Under the pieces are notes generated by a model. It saw only the letters and a list, made by a program, of their open reading frames with translations. It was not told the origin of the DNA and did not search any database. A stretch of 64,000 nt of DNA from Nocardioides perillae. Its GTDB lineage: Bacteria > Actinomycetota > Actinomycetes > Propionibacteriales > Nocardioidaceae. The position numbers were made by a program, and so were the translations under genes. Positions 38,844 through 47,048 of the stretch are shown here, one piece after another. Every line of letters begins with the position of its first letter. Positions within the stretch are counted from its first letter, which is position 1. The stretch spans positions 744,001-808,000 of the forward strand of contig NZ_JACCAC010000001.1 in the NCBI RefSeq assembly GCF_013409425.1. The letters run 5' to 3'.

Positions 38844-39416
38844 TCAGCCCGCCGGCGTCTCGGCGGTGTCGGCCGGCGGGCTGCAGACGGTGGCGTCCTC
38901 GCGCACCTGCACCTGTCGCCTGCCGCGTGCCAGGCGGCCGAAGTCGTCACCCACGACGACCGTGATACCCGGGCCGAGGCCCTCGCGCTCCACGACCCGC
39001 ACGCCGCGGCCGAGGTGGCTGCGCACCAGGCGGACCGCCGGGTTGCGACGGTCGGGCGCCCAGACCTGCACCCGCGGGATGCGCTCGCCCGCGTTGCCGC
39101 TCTCGCCCAGCACGAAGCCGCGCTCGGCCAGCCGGCTCAGGGTGCGGCCGGCGAGCCCGGCGGTCGTGCCGCCGTTGTAGACGCTGACCACCACGTCGCC
39201 GCGGCCCAGCGTGCTGCCGGCCTCGACCGTGCGGTCGGTGCACAGCGGCGGCTCCTCGACGGCGAGGTCGGGTCGCGGCAGCGGCTGGGTGAGCGCGCTC
39301 CAGCCCCACGCGGTGCCGGCGACGAGCAGCAGGCCGAGGACGGCGAGGGTGAGGGCGGTGCGCACGCGTGGGTCGAGGTGCAGACCGCCGGGGCTGCCGG
39401 GTCGACCGTCGCTCAC
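38844..39416 (-). CDS. LytR_C domain membrane protein
   Basis: A 190-residue protein: short basic N-terminus, one membrane helix (ALTLAVLGLLLVAGTAWGW), then an extracellular LytR_C domain with VVSVYNGGTTAGLAGRTLSRLAERGF. Such domains are found at the end of cell-wall ligases but here stand alone; a wall-associated role is inferred. GTG 39416 overlaps the stop of the upstream VapB-like gene as GTGA, so the two are coupled. Confidence 0.87.
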   Translation of the reverse strand: MSDGRPGSPGGLHLDPRVRTALTLAVLGLLLVAGTAWGWSALTQPLPRPDLAVEEPPLCTDRTVEAGSTLGRGDVVVSVYNGGTTAGLAGRTLSRLAERGFVLGESGNAGERIPRVQVWAPDRRNPAVRLVRSHLGRGVRVVEREGLGPGITVVVGDDFGRLARGRRQVQVREDATVCSPPADTAETPAG

Positions 39417-39715
39417 GACCGGCCCCCCAGCGCGACGACGCGGGCGTGCAGCAGGTGACGCTGCTGCAGGGCGGCGCGCAGCGCGCGGTGCAGGCCGTCC
39501 TCGAGGTAGAGCTCGCCCTGCCACTCCACGACGTGGGCGAAGAGGTCGCCGTAGAACGTCGACTCCTCGTCGAGGAGCGCCGCGAGCTGGAGCGTGTCCT
39601 TCGTGGTCACGAGGTGGTCGAGGCGCACCTGGCGCGGCGCGACGTCGGCCCACGCCCGCGGGGTCAGCCCGTGGTCGGGGTAGGGGCGCCCGACGCCCAC
39701 CCGCTTGAAGATCAC
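39413..39715 (-). CDS. Small conserved actinobacterial protein (VapB-family name in databases)
   Basis: A 100-residue protein beginning VIFKRVGVGRPYPDHG with the very conserved block STFYGDLFAHVVEWQGELYLEDGLHRA. By recollection, databases label relatives as VapB-type antitoxins, but no toxin gene is adjacent and the invariant block suggests another role. GTG 39715 follows TAGGGT by 7 nt. It is co-transcribed with the LytR_C gene and divergent from the HerA-like ATPase. Confidence 0.85.
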   Translation of the reverse strand: MIFKRVGVGRPYPDHGLTPRAWADVAPRQVRLDHLVTTKDTLQLAALLDEESTFYGDLFAHVVEWQGELYLEDGLHRALRAALQQRHLLHARVVALGGRS

Positions 39716-39722
39716 GCCTGCG

Positions 39723-39728
39723 ACCCTA
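39723..39728 (-). promoter_or_regulatory. -10 box of the VapB-like gene
   Basis: TAGGGT on the minus strand, 7 nt before the start; it lies back to back with the herA box (TACGCT, 39746-39751, 6 nt before ATG 39758). Confidence 0.5.
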
Positions 39729-39757
39729 GCGCCGGCCCCCGCGGCTACGCTCCCCGC

Positions 39758-41461
39758 ATGGACGAGCAGAGCACGCCGGAGGCCGGGGCCGAGCACCCGC
39801 TGGCCGCAGCGATCAGGCCGGGCTACACCTTCGAGGGGCCGGCGCTGGAGCTCGGGGCGCTCATGGCCGACGAGTCCACCGTCCTTCCCGTGCCGATCCG
39901 GATCCCGATCGCGATGCTCAACCGCCACGGGCTCGTGGCGGGGGCCACCGGCACCGGCAAGACCAAGACGCTCCAGCTCATGGCCGAGCAGCTCAGCGAC
40001 GCCGGCGTGCCCGTCTTCGCCGCCGACGTCAAGGGCGACCTGACCGGCCTGCTCGTGCCGGGCGAGGACTCCCCGCGCGTCCGCGACCGGGCGGCCTCGG
40101 TCGGCCAGGCGTGGGAGCCCACCGGCTTCCCCGTCGAGCTGCTCGCCATCGGGGGCGAGGGCACCGGCACCCCGCTGCGCGCCACGGTCAGCACCTTCGG
40201 CCCGCTGCTGCTCTCGAAGGTGCTGGGCCTCAACGAGACCCAGGAGTCCAGCCTCGGCCTGGTCTTCCACTACGCCGACCAGGCGGGCCTGCCGCTGCTC
40301 GACCTCGCCGACCTGCGCGCGGTCGTGCAGCACCTCGTCTCCGACGAGGGCAAGCCGGAGCTGAAGCAGCTCGGCGGACTGGCCCCCTCGACCGCCGGAG
40401 TGATCCTGCGCGAGCTCATCGGCTTCTCCGACCAGGGCGCCGACGCGTTCTTCGGCGAGCCCGAGTTCGACACCGCCGACCTGCTGCGGGTGCTGCCCGA
40501 CGGCCGCGGCGTCATCAGCCTCGTCGAGCTGCCGCGGCTCGCCGACCGCCCGGCGGTCTTCTCGACCTTCTTGATGTGGCTGCTCGCCGACCTCTTCCAC
40601 GACCTGCCCGAGGTCGGCGACGTCGACAAGCCCAAGCTGGTCTTCTTCTTCGACGAGGCGCACCTGCTCTTCGACGACGCCTCCGAGGCGTTCCTCGACC
40701 AGGTCGCCCAGACCGTGCGGCTGATCCGCTCCAAGGGCGTCGGCGTCTTCTTCGTCACCCAGCAGCCGACCGACGTGCCCGACGAGGTGCTCGCCCAGCT
40801 CGGTTCCCGCGTCCAGCACCAGCTCCGCGCCCACACCCCCAACGACGCCAAGGCGCTCAAGGAGACCGTCGCCACCTATCCCCACCCCGAGTACGACGAC
40901 CTCGGCCGCGTGCTCACCGGCCTCGGCACCGGCGAGGCGATCGTGACCGTCATGGGGGAGCGCGGCGCGCCGACACCGGTGGCGTGGACCCGCCTGCCCG
41001 CACCCCGCTCGCTCATGGCGACCGCCGAGCAGGCCGTGCAGGACGCCGCGGTCGCCGCGAGCCCGCTCCACCCGACGTACGCCGCGGCGGTCGACCGCGA
41101 GTCGGCGCGCGAGCTGTTGGCCGCCCGCCTCGAGCGGGGCGCCCAGAAGGCCGCGGCGGAGGCGGGGGCGAGCGGGGGTGCTGACGCGGGTGCGTCGGGC
41201 CCCGGTCCGGACTCTCCGGACGGCGCGTCGCAGGACGAGCGGCTGCGGGCCGAGGCGGACCGGCTCGAGCGCGGCTCGCGCGCGCCGCGCGGTGGCGGCA
41301 GCCGGGCCGGTGGCCGTGCAGGTCGGTCGGGTGGTCGCTCCGGGGACGCCGGTGGCGGCGACGTGCTGCGCGACGTCGTCGAGTCGAAGGTCTTCCGCGA
41401 CGTGGTGCGCACCGCGGCGCGCGAGATCGCCCGGGGGATGTTCCGCACCGGGCGCCGCTGA
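39758..41461 (+). CDS. HerA-like DUF853 ATPase
   Basis: A 567-residue P-loop ATPase of the HerA/FtsK superfamily: Walker A AGATGTGKTKTLQLMAEQL, FAADVKGDLTGL, Walker B LVFFFDEAHLLFDDA and sensor VFFVTQQPTDVPDEVLAQLG, with IRIPIAMLNRHGL upstream. The last 150 residues are low-complexity (Ala/Gly/Ser, then an Arg-Gly-rich run at about 510-530) and end with a conserved helix DVVESKVFRDVVRTAAREIARGMF. A DNA-translocation role is inferred; no NurA-like nuclease is nearby. Confidence 0.9.
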   Translation: MDEQSTPEAGAEHPLAAAIRPGYTFEGPALELGALMADESTVLPVPIRIPIAMLNRHGLVAGATGTGKTKTLQLMAEQLSDAGVPVFAADVKGDLTGLLVPGEDSPRVRDRAASVGQAWEPTGFPVELLAIGGEGTGTPLRATVSTFGPLLLSKVLGLNETQESSLGLVFHYADQAGLPLLDLADLRAVVQHLVSDEGKPELKQLGGLAPSTAGVILRELIGFSDQGADAFFGEPEFDTADLLRVLPDGRGVISLVELPRLADRPAVFSTFLMWLLADLFHDLPEVGDVDKPKLVFFFDEAHLLFDDASEAFLDQVAQTVRLIRSKGVGVFFVTQQPTDVPDEVLAQLGSRVQHQLRAHTPNDAKALKETVATYPHPEYDDLGRVLTGLGTGEAIVTVMGERGAPTPVAWTRLPAPRSLMATAEQAVQDAAVAASPLHPTYAAAVDRESARELLAARLERGAQKAAAEAGASGGADAGASGPGPDSPDGASQDERLRAEADRLERGSRAPRGGGSRAGGRAGRSGGRSGDAGGGDVLRDVVESKVFRDVVRTAAREIARGMFRTGRR

Positions 41462-41472
41462 CCGAGGAACCG

Positions 41473-41515
41473 GCCCGCCCGGGCGGCGCTGCGTGAGTCG
41501 CCGCCCGGGGCGGGC
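41473..41515 (+). terminator. Terminator hairpin after the HerA-like gene
   Basis: Sixteen base pairs (GCCCGCCCGGGCGGCG arm) with one bulged G and a 10-nt loop, 12 nt after the stop. Confidence 0.6.
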
Positions 41516-41556
41516 ACAGGTGTGGTCCCCGCTGCGTGAGGGGGAAGCTGGTCGGG

Positions 41557-41730
41557 CTAGGCCGACCAGCGCACCGACTCGGTGACGAAGTCGGCCATCG
41601 CGTGGACGCCGGTCAGGTCCTTGCGCTCCTCGAGCAGGTGCGTGAGGGCGGAGGAGTGGCGGCTGCGGAGCTTCAGGTGCTGCGTCTCGAGGCGGACGAG
41701 GCGGAGGTCCTCGCGCTCTTCTTCGGTCAT
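41557..41730 (-). CDS. 57-residue charged helical protein
   Basis: A small protein starting MTEEEREDLRLVRLETQHLKL, rich in Glu, Arg and Leu and probably two helices. AGGAGG lies 5 nt before the ATG, the best ribosome binding site in the area, so translation is likely. The 160 bp upstream are the most AT-rich of the neighbourhood (GTTACCACCAGGTTTCC around 41839-41855) and may carry a regulated promoter. It lies downstream of eccC on the same strand. I do not recognise the family. Confidence 0.65.
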   Translation of the reverse strand: MTEEEREDLRLVRLETQHLKLRSRHSSALTHLLEERKDLTGVHAMADFVTESVRWSA

Positions 41731-41892
41731 GCGTCCTCCTGGGGTGTGGAGCCGACGTGGACGGTGCTTCCCGAGAGCCGCGCTGGTGAGCGCTGCCCTG
41801 AGCATGGAGCGCCGACGTCGCCCCGGTGTGGCCACCGGGTTACCACCAGGTTTCCGTCTGTGAGATCTCTGTGTCGCGTCGTCGAGACCCGG

Positions 41893-44800
41893 TCACGCTG
41901 GTCGCCCCTGCTGCAGGTGTCGACCCCCGGCGGGGCGGTCGGCGCCTGAGGTCGGATCCGTACCCCCGGACCCGTCGGCCATGCGCTCCGCGGCCCAGGC
42001 CACCTGCACCTCCGTGCCGGCCCCGCCCGCCACGCCGCCCGGTCCGCCCTCGCCGACCTCGCCGCCGGGCACGAAGCGGCCCCGACCGGGCCGGGCCGCG
42101 GAGGTGAGGTCGAGCCGAGGGGCACCGAGGTCGCGGAGCAGGCCCGCCACCGGGTCGTGGCCACGCTCGAGCCCGGTCGGGCGGCGCGCCAGGAGCAGGT
42201 GCAGCCCGACCTCGGCGGACCGCGGCAGCAGCGGCGCGAGCGGAGCCAGCGGGCTGGCGGCGGTGGGAGCGGCGAGGAGGTCGTAGTCGTCGGCCACGAC
42301 CAGCACCTCGGGTCCCTCCCACCAGCAGCGCTCGCGCAGCTGGGCGACGGTCGTGCGGGCGGTCGGCAGCCGCGCCCGCAGGTGCGCGGCGAGGGCCTCG
42401 ACCGCGGCGCGGCTGCGGTCGTCACCGGGGAGGTCGTCGAGCAGGTGGTCGGGCGAGACCTCGCCGGTGAGACCCCGGCGCGGGTCGAGCAGCACGACCT
42501 GCAGCGCCGACGGTGGGCGCTGCAGGAAGCCGCGCAGCGCCGTGCGCAACGACGCGGTGCGCCCGGACCCGGGCGGGCCGAGCACCACCAGGTGGCGTCG
42601 CGCCCCGGTCGGCACACCCACCGGCGCGCCGTCGGGGCGCACGCCGAGCGGTACCTCGACCTCGGTGGGCGCGTCGCGGGTGCCGGAGGTCTCGGAGCCG
42701 CCGGAGCCGCCGGAGCCGTGGGGGTCGTCGACGAGGTCGACGAGGTCGGCGAGGTCGAGGTGATCGGGGAGGGCCGGGAGAGTCGGTGCCGTGCGCTCGC
42801 CCCAGCGGGCCCGCAGCCGGTGCACGAGGTCTTCGGGACTGCCCTCGAGGCGGGGCTCGGCGACCAGCACGTGCGCACCGTCGGCGCGCAGACCACGGCC
42901 CGGCCGGTCGACCGGCACGGCCGCCGCCGCCCTGCGGTCGACCCAGGAGTCGAGGGGGTCGCCCAGGCGCAGCTCGACCCGGCTGCCGAGCAGGTCCCGC
43001 AGGGCGGGGCGCAGCTCCGACCACCGGTGCGCGGTCACCACGAGGTGCACGCCCACGCCCAGGCCGCGCGCGGCGAGCCCGACGAGGTCGTCCTCGAGGC
43101 CCGGGTGGTCGGCGCGGAGCGCGGCCCAGCCGTCGACCACCACGAGCACCTCGCCCCAGCCGTCGGCACGCCACCCGGGCCCCGCGGGCCCGGCCGCGTC
43201 GTGGCGAGACTCCTCGCCGGACTCCCGACGCTCGACCAACGAGCGCACGTGGGTGACCACCCGGCGTACGCCGTCGGGGTCGGACCGCTCCGCCCGCGCG
43301 GCGACGTGGGGGAGCCCCGCGAGCCCGGCGAGACCACCGCCGAGGTCGAGCAGCAGGACGGTGGTGCGGCCTGGTGCGGAGGTGAGGGCGGCGGCGCACA
43401 CGAGCGTGCGCACGGCCGTGCTCCGTCCGCTGCGCGGACCACCGACGACGGCGACGTGACCACCCGCCCCGCCGAGGTCGAGGACGAAGGGTTCGCGCCG
43501 TTGCTCGCGCGGGAGGTCGACCACGCCCACCGGCAGGCGGAGGGGCGCGGTGACCGGGGCGCCCGCACCGGGACGCCGGGGGGTGTCGGCCCGGTCCGCG
43601 TGCTCCGGCAGGAGCTCGGCCAGGGTCGGCGAGGTCGTGAGCGGCGGGAGCCAGACCTGGTGCGGGCGGGCGTGCCCGGCGTCGCGGGCCTGTCGGGCGA
43701 GCGCGGCGACGGCCGTGCTCAGCAGCGAGGGTGCCCCCGGGTCGGGTGCACCGCCGGGTGCACCACGGGCTGCGCCGCGGCCCGGCGGCTCCGTCCCAGC
43801 CCTGGGGCGCACCGGGCCCACGGGAGCCGCGCCGAAGCGGACCACCCGGGGTGAGGGCCCGTCGGGCGCGGCGGCGGACGTCCCGGGCGTCGTCCCGGGC
43901 GTCGTCCCGGGCGTCGTCAGGGGCGGTGTGGCCGGGGGTGTCGCGCCGGTCTCGGGCGGCACGGGCCGTGAGACCAGGCCGGCACGGAACGTCACGGGGG
44001 GCTCGGGGCCGGTGCGCAGCAGGGCGTGGCCGGGGTGGGTGGGCAGGAGGGCAGCATCGGGCACGCCCACCACGGCGCGCGACTCGGCCGCGCTGGAGGT
44101 GCGCAGCGCGATCCGGACCGAGAGGTGTGACTCGAGCCCGCGGAGCCGACCCTCCTCGAGCCGCTGCGTGGCCAGCAGCAGGTGGACCCCCAGCGAGCGG
44201 CCGAGGCGGCCCAGGGCCACGACCGTGTCGAGGAGGTCGGGGCGAGCGGCGAGCAGCTCGGCGAACTCGTCGACCACGACGAGCAACCGGGGCAGCGGCT
44301 CCAGGGGTGCGCCCGACACCCGTCGGGCCTCGTGCTCGTGGACGGACGCCAGGTCGCCTGCGGCGCGCAGGACCTCCTGCCGGCGCACCAGCTCGCCCTC
44401 GAGCGCGTCGCGCATCCGGTCGACCAGCGCCGCCTCACCGGAGAGGTTGGTGATGAGGGCGGCCACGTGGGGGAGGTCGCCGAGCCCCGCGAAGGTCGCC
44501 CCGCCCTTGAAGTCGACCAGGACGAGCGAGAGGTCCTCGGGCGGCTGGCCGGCGGCCAGCCCGAGCACCACCGTGCGCAGCAGCTCGGACTTGCCCGACC
44601 CGGTCGTGCCCACGACGAGGCCGTGCGGCCCCTGGCCGCCCGCGGCCGGCTCCTCGAGGTCGAGGGTCACCGGGCCGCTCGCGGCGGAGCCGACGACCAC
44701 GCGCAGCGGTGCGCGGCGCCCGTCGGGTCGCCACGACGCGGCCGGGTGTGCCGGGTCGAGGCCCGCGGGCAGCGCCGGCTCCGCTGTGCCGCCGGGGGCG

Positions 44801-46161
44801 CCGGTGCCGCCCGGGGTGTCGGCCGACGATCCGGAGGCCGTCGAGGTCGCAGCGACGGCACGGTGGGCCGCCTCGGCACGGTGGGCGCGCCCGGCGAGGG
44901 CGCGCGCGACGGCCTCGGCGGTCGTCGGGTCGAGCTGGTCGGCTCGGGCCGCGACCGGGGGGTGACCGTGGCGGTGGACGCGCACCGGCACGACGACCGG
45001 TGCGGTGTCGGGCGACCCCGTCGGTGCCGGCTCCCCCCAGGTTGCGGGAGGGGTCAGGTCGAGCACCAGGTCGGCGGCGTCGGCGGCCTCGTCGAGACGC
45101 AGCAGCGTCACCCGCGGGGGCAGGGCGAGCATCCCGACCAGGTCGGACGGCGCGTGGGCGCTGTCGACGACCAGCAGCAGGTGCGGGGGGCACGCCCCCC
45201 GGCCGTCGGCCCCGAGCCCCGGCAGTGCCCGGGAGGCCAGGCGGTGCGGGTCGTCGTCGAGCAGCCGTGCCGGCCCGGCGTCGTCGACGGCCGCCGGGGC
45301 AGCGGCGTGGGGCAGCCACGCGGCCCACGACCAGTCCCCGACGCTCGCGGCGTCGTGGAGGCACGCGACGCGGAGGTCACCGGGTGCGTGCGCCGCGGCG
45401 CCCGCGACGACGAGCGCACGCGCCAGGGCGCGACGCGCCGGCAGGGGGCCGGTCAGCACGACCTGGCGGTGCTCGGCCAGGTCGAGCGCAGCCGGCAGCT
45501 CCAGCCCGGCGGCGGCGCCCTCGACGACCCGTCGGTAGGCCGCGGCGCACACCGGGTCGGGACGGTCGTGGAGCTCCGAGGGCAGGTCGAGGGAGACCGG
45601 GTGCGGGTGGCGCGCGCACCCCCACCGCACGACCACCCGGCCGACGCGGTCGGGTCGGTCGGCGTGGACGGCGTGGACGGCGTGGACGGCGTGGTCGGGG
45701 AGGGGGAGCGCGGCGGGGCTCGGCAACGCCCGGCGGAGGTCCTCGCGGTGCTCGGCCGCCGCGGTGGCGAGGGCCTCCTCGACCGCGGCGAGGCGGCCGA
45801 GGTAGCCGTGGCGCACCTCGTCGGTCACCCGTGCGCGGGTCCGTCGCTGCCGGTCGGCCTGCAGCACGAGCACGGCGACGGTGGCGAGGAGGAACAGCAC
45901 CCCCGCCACGAGGGCCCGGGTGCGTGCCTCGCCGCCGGTCGTGGCGAGCACGAGCACGGAGCCGACGGACCCGGCGACCGGGAGCGCGGTCACGAGCGTC
46001 GACGACGAGCCGAGGTCCGGCTGCTCGACCGCGGGCGGTGCCTCGAGGGTCACCGGCGACCGGGTGCCGGTCCCGATCGGGGCCGGCACCGCGGCGGGCG
46101 CCGTGGTCGGCAGCGCGGCCGGCGTCGCGGTGGCGCCGAGCGCCTCCGACGGTGTGCTCAC
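41893..46161 (-). CDS. EccC-like FtsK/SpoIIIE ATPase of a type VII secretion system
   Basis: A 1422-residue protein with two N-terminal membrane helices (about 50-100), an FHA-less spacer, and three FtsK-like modules. Module 1 has a canonical Walker A (VVGTTGSGKSELL, K524) and Walker B VVVDEFAEL; module 2 reads GGPRSGRST (R913) and VVVDGWAAL; module 3 reads GPPGSGRTA (R1201). Linkers contain short tandem repeats (HAV at about 155-165; TTPG at about 750-760). EccC recruits WXG100 substrates and drives secretion. GTG 46161 has GGAGGG 6 nt upstream. It is divergent from the WXG100 genes. Confidence 0.9.
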   Translation of the reverse strand: MSTPSEALGATATPAALPTTAPAAVPAPIGTGTRSPVTLEAPPAVEQPDLGSSSTLVTALPVAGSVGSVLVLATTGGEARTRALVAGVLFLLATVAVLVLQADRQRRTRARVTDEVRHGYLGRLAAVEEALATAAAEHREDLRRALPSPAALPLPDHAVHAVHAVHADRPDRVGRVVVRWGCARHPHPVSLDLPSELHDRPDPVCAAAYRRVVEGAAAGLELPAALDLAEHRQVVLTGPLPARRALARALVVAGAAAHAPGDLRVACLHDAASVGDWSWAAWLPHAAAPAAVDDAGPARLLDDDPHRLASRALPGLGADGRGACPPHLLLVVDSAHAPSDLVGMLALPPRVTLLRLDEAADAADLVLDLTPPATWGEPAPTGSPDTAPVVVPVRVHRHGHPPVAARADQLDPTTAEAVARALAGRAHRAEAAHRAVAATSTASGSSADTPGGTGAPGGTAEPALPAGLDPAHPAASWRPDGRRAPLRVVVGSAASGPVTLDLEEPAAGGQGPHGLVVGTTGSGKSELLRTVVLGLAAGQPPEDLSLVLVDFKGGATFAGLGDLPHVAALITNLSGEAALVDRMRDALEGELVRRQEVLRAAGDLASVHEHEARRVSGAPLEPLPRLLVVVDEFAELLAARPDLLDTVVALGRLGRSLGVHLLLATQRLEEGRLRGLESHLSVRIALRTSSAAESRAVVGVPDAALLPTHPGHALLRTGPEPPVTFRAGLVSRPVPPETGATPPATPPLTTPGTTPGTTPGTSAAAPDGPSPRVVRFGAAPVGPVRPRAGTEPPGRGAARGAPGGAPDPGAPSLLSTAVAALARQARDAGHARPHQVWLPPLTTSPTLAELLPEHADRADTPRRPGAGAPVTAPLRLPVGVVDLPREQRREPFVLDLGGAGGHVAVVGGPRSGRSTAVRTLVCAAALTSAPGRTTVLLLDLGGGLAGLAGLPHVAARAERSDPDGVRRVVTHVRSLVERRESGEESRHDAAGPAGPGWRADGWGEVLVVVDGWAALRADHPGLEDDLVGLAARGLGVGVHLVVTAHRWSELRPALRDLLGSRVELRLGDPLDSWVDRRAAAAVPVDRPGRGLRADGAHVLVAEPRLEGSPEDLVHRLRARWGERTAPTLPALPDHLDLADLVDLVDDPHGSGGSGGSETSGTRDAPTEVEVPLGVRPDGAPVGVPTGARRHLVVLGPPGSGRTASLRTALRGFLQRPPSALQVVLLDPRRGLTGEVSPDHLLDDLPGDDRSRAAVEALAAHLRARLPTARTTVAQLRERCWWEGPEVLVVADDYDLLAAPTAASPLAPLAPLLPRSAEVGLHLLLARRPTGLERGHDPVAGLLRDLGAPRLDLTSAARPGRGRFVPGGEVGEGGPGGVAGGAGTEVQVAWAAERMADGSGGTDPTSGADRPAGGRHLQQGRPA

Positions 46162-46203
46162 GCGCCCTCCTCTCCTCGGGTGTGCGGCCCTGGACGAGGC
46201 CAG

Positions 46204-46209
46204 ACCGTA
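46204..46209 (-). promoter_or_regulatory. Possible -10 box of eccC
   Basis: TACGGT on the minus strand gives a 5' UTR of about 35-40 nt including the GGAGGG ribosome binding site. An identical TACGGT on the plus strand (46329-46334) faces the WXG100 genes, so the two promoters are back to back. Confidence 0.4.
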
Positions 46210-46250
46210 GGGGCCGGGGCCGACGCGCGTCGCGGCCCGGCGGGGTCGCC

Positions 46251-46300
46251 TGTGGACAACGGGGCGCGGACCGGGGCTGGCCCCGGTGGCCTGTGGACGA
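46251..46300 (-). promoter_or_regulatory. Pair of DnaA-box-like sites between eccC and the WXG100 genes
   Basis: TTGTCCACA (complement of 46251-46259) equals the actinobacterial DnaA box; TCGTCCACA (46292-46300) has one mismatch. Both have the same orientation and are 41 bp apart in the 248-bp divergent region. Function is unknown. Confidence 0.4.
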
Positions 46301-46409
46301 CGCGACGCACGGGAGCGCCGGCTCGTCCTACGGTGCACGCCACGCGGCTCGCCAGGGCCGTCCCGACCCCGCCACGACGGGGTCGGGTGCCCCCACCCGA
46401 GGAGGACCG

Positions 46410-46718
46410 ATGACCCAGCTCAGCCAGGGCCCGCGCGCCCTGAGCGCGGCGGCCGAGGCCGTGGCCGGCACCCGCGCCGACGTGACCCGAGTCCAGCAGG
46501 AGGTCGCCGGCGACGTCGCTGCGCTCGGCCAGCGCTGGTCCGGCTCGGGTGCGATCGCCTTCCACCGCGTCCACACCGCGTGGCAGGAGCAGCAGTCGCG
46601 GGTGGTCGCCGCGCTCGACGGCTTCGAGGCGGCCCTGCGCGAGACGGAGGCCGACACCGGACGCACCGACGACGACCAGGCCACCGGCTTCGCCCACTAC
46701 GCGTCGCGGCTCGGCTGA
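46410..46718 (+). CDS. WXG100 family type VII secretion protein (first)
   Basis: A 102-residue helical-hairpin protein with the WXG turn as GQRWSGSGAIAF at about residues 42-53 and long flanking helices (ALSAAAEAVAGTRADV; HTAWQEQQSRVVAALDGFEAAL). There is no C-terminal YxxxD/E signal, so it probably leaves as a heterodimer with the next product. ATG has GAGGAGGA 4 nt upstream. Confidence 0.9.
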   Translation: MTQLSQGPRALSAAAEAVAGTRADVTRVQQEVAGDVAALGQRWSGSGAIAFHRVHTAWQEQQSRVVAALDGFEAALRETEADTGRTDDDQATGFAHYASRLG

Positions 46719-46742
46719 GCCCGCCACGAGAGGAGCATCCCC

Positions 46743-47036
46743 GTGCACACCGGCATCCACGTCGACCACGCGGCCCTCGCCGCCACCGCCCAGCATCTGC
46801 TGCTCGGCGCGCGCCGCACCGGCGATCGCCTCGACCGGCTCGAGCAGGAGCTGGCCCCGCTGCGCGGGGAGTGGTCCGGCGCGGCCCGCGGGACCTACGA
46901 CGCGGCGAAGGCGCAGTGGGACGCCGCCGTCGCCGACATGGTCCAGCTGCTCGGGCAGGTCGGGCACGCGGTCGAGGCGGCCGACGCCGCCTACCGCGCC
47001 GCCGACCAGCGCGGCGCCGCCCGCTTCGGCGGCTGA
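46743..47036 (+). CDS. WXG100 family type VII secretion protein (second, with YxxxD signal)
   Basis: A 97-residue partner of the preceding gene, 24 nt downstream. The turn motif is GEWSGAARGTY, and the C-terminal end has YRAAD, fitting the YxxxD/E export signal read by EccC. GTG 46743 has AGAGGAG upstream. The pair probably forms the EsxA/EsxB-like heterodimer. Confidence 0.9.
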   Translation: MHTGIHVDHAALAATAQHLLLGARRTGDRLDRLEQELAPLRGEWSGAARGTYDAAKAQWDAAVADMVQLLGQVGHAVEAADAAYRAADQRGAARFGG

Positions 47037-47048
47037 CCCGGCACGGGC

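Noticed and set aside
45660-45695. 9-bp tandem repeats as a regulatory element
   Set aside because: They encode HAVHAVHAV in an EccC linker and keep frame, so they are simple coding-sequence slippage.
41893-46413. Long plus-strand frames opposite eccC
   Set aside because: Low-complexity Arg/Gly/Ala composition and no ribosome binding site; the minus-strand EccC motifs are clear.
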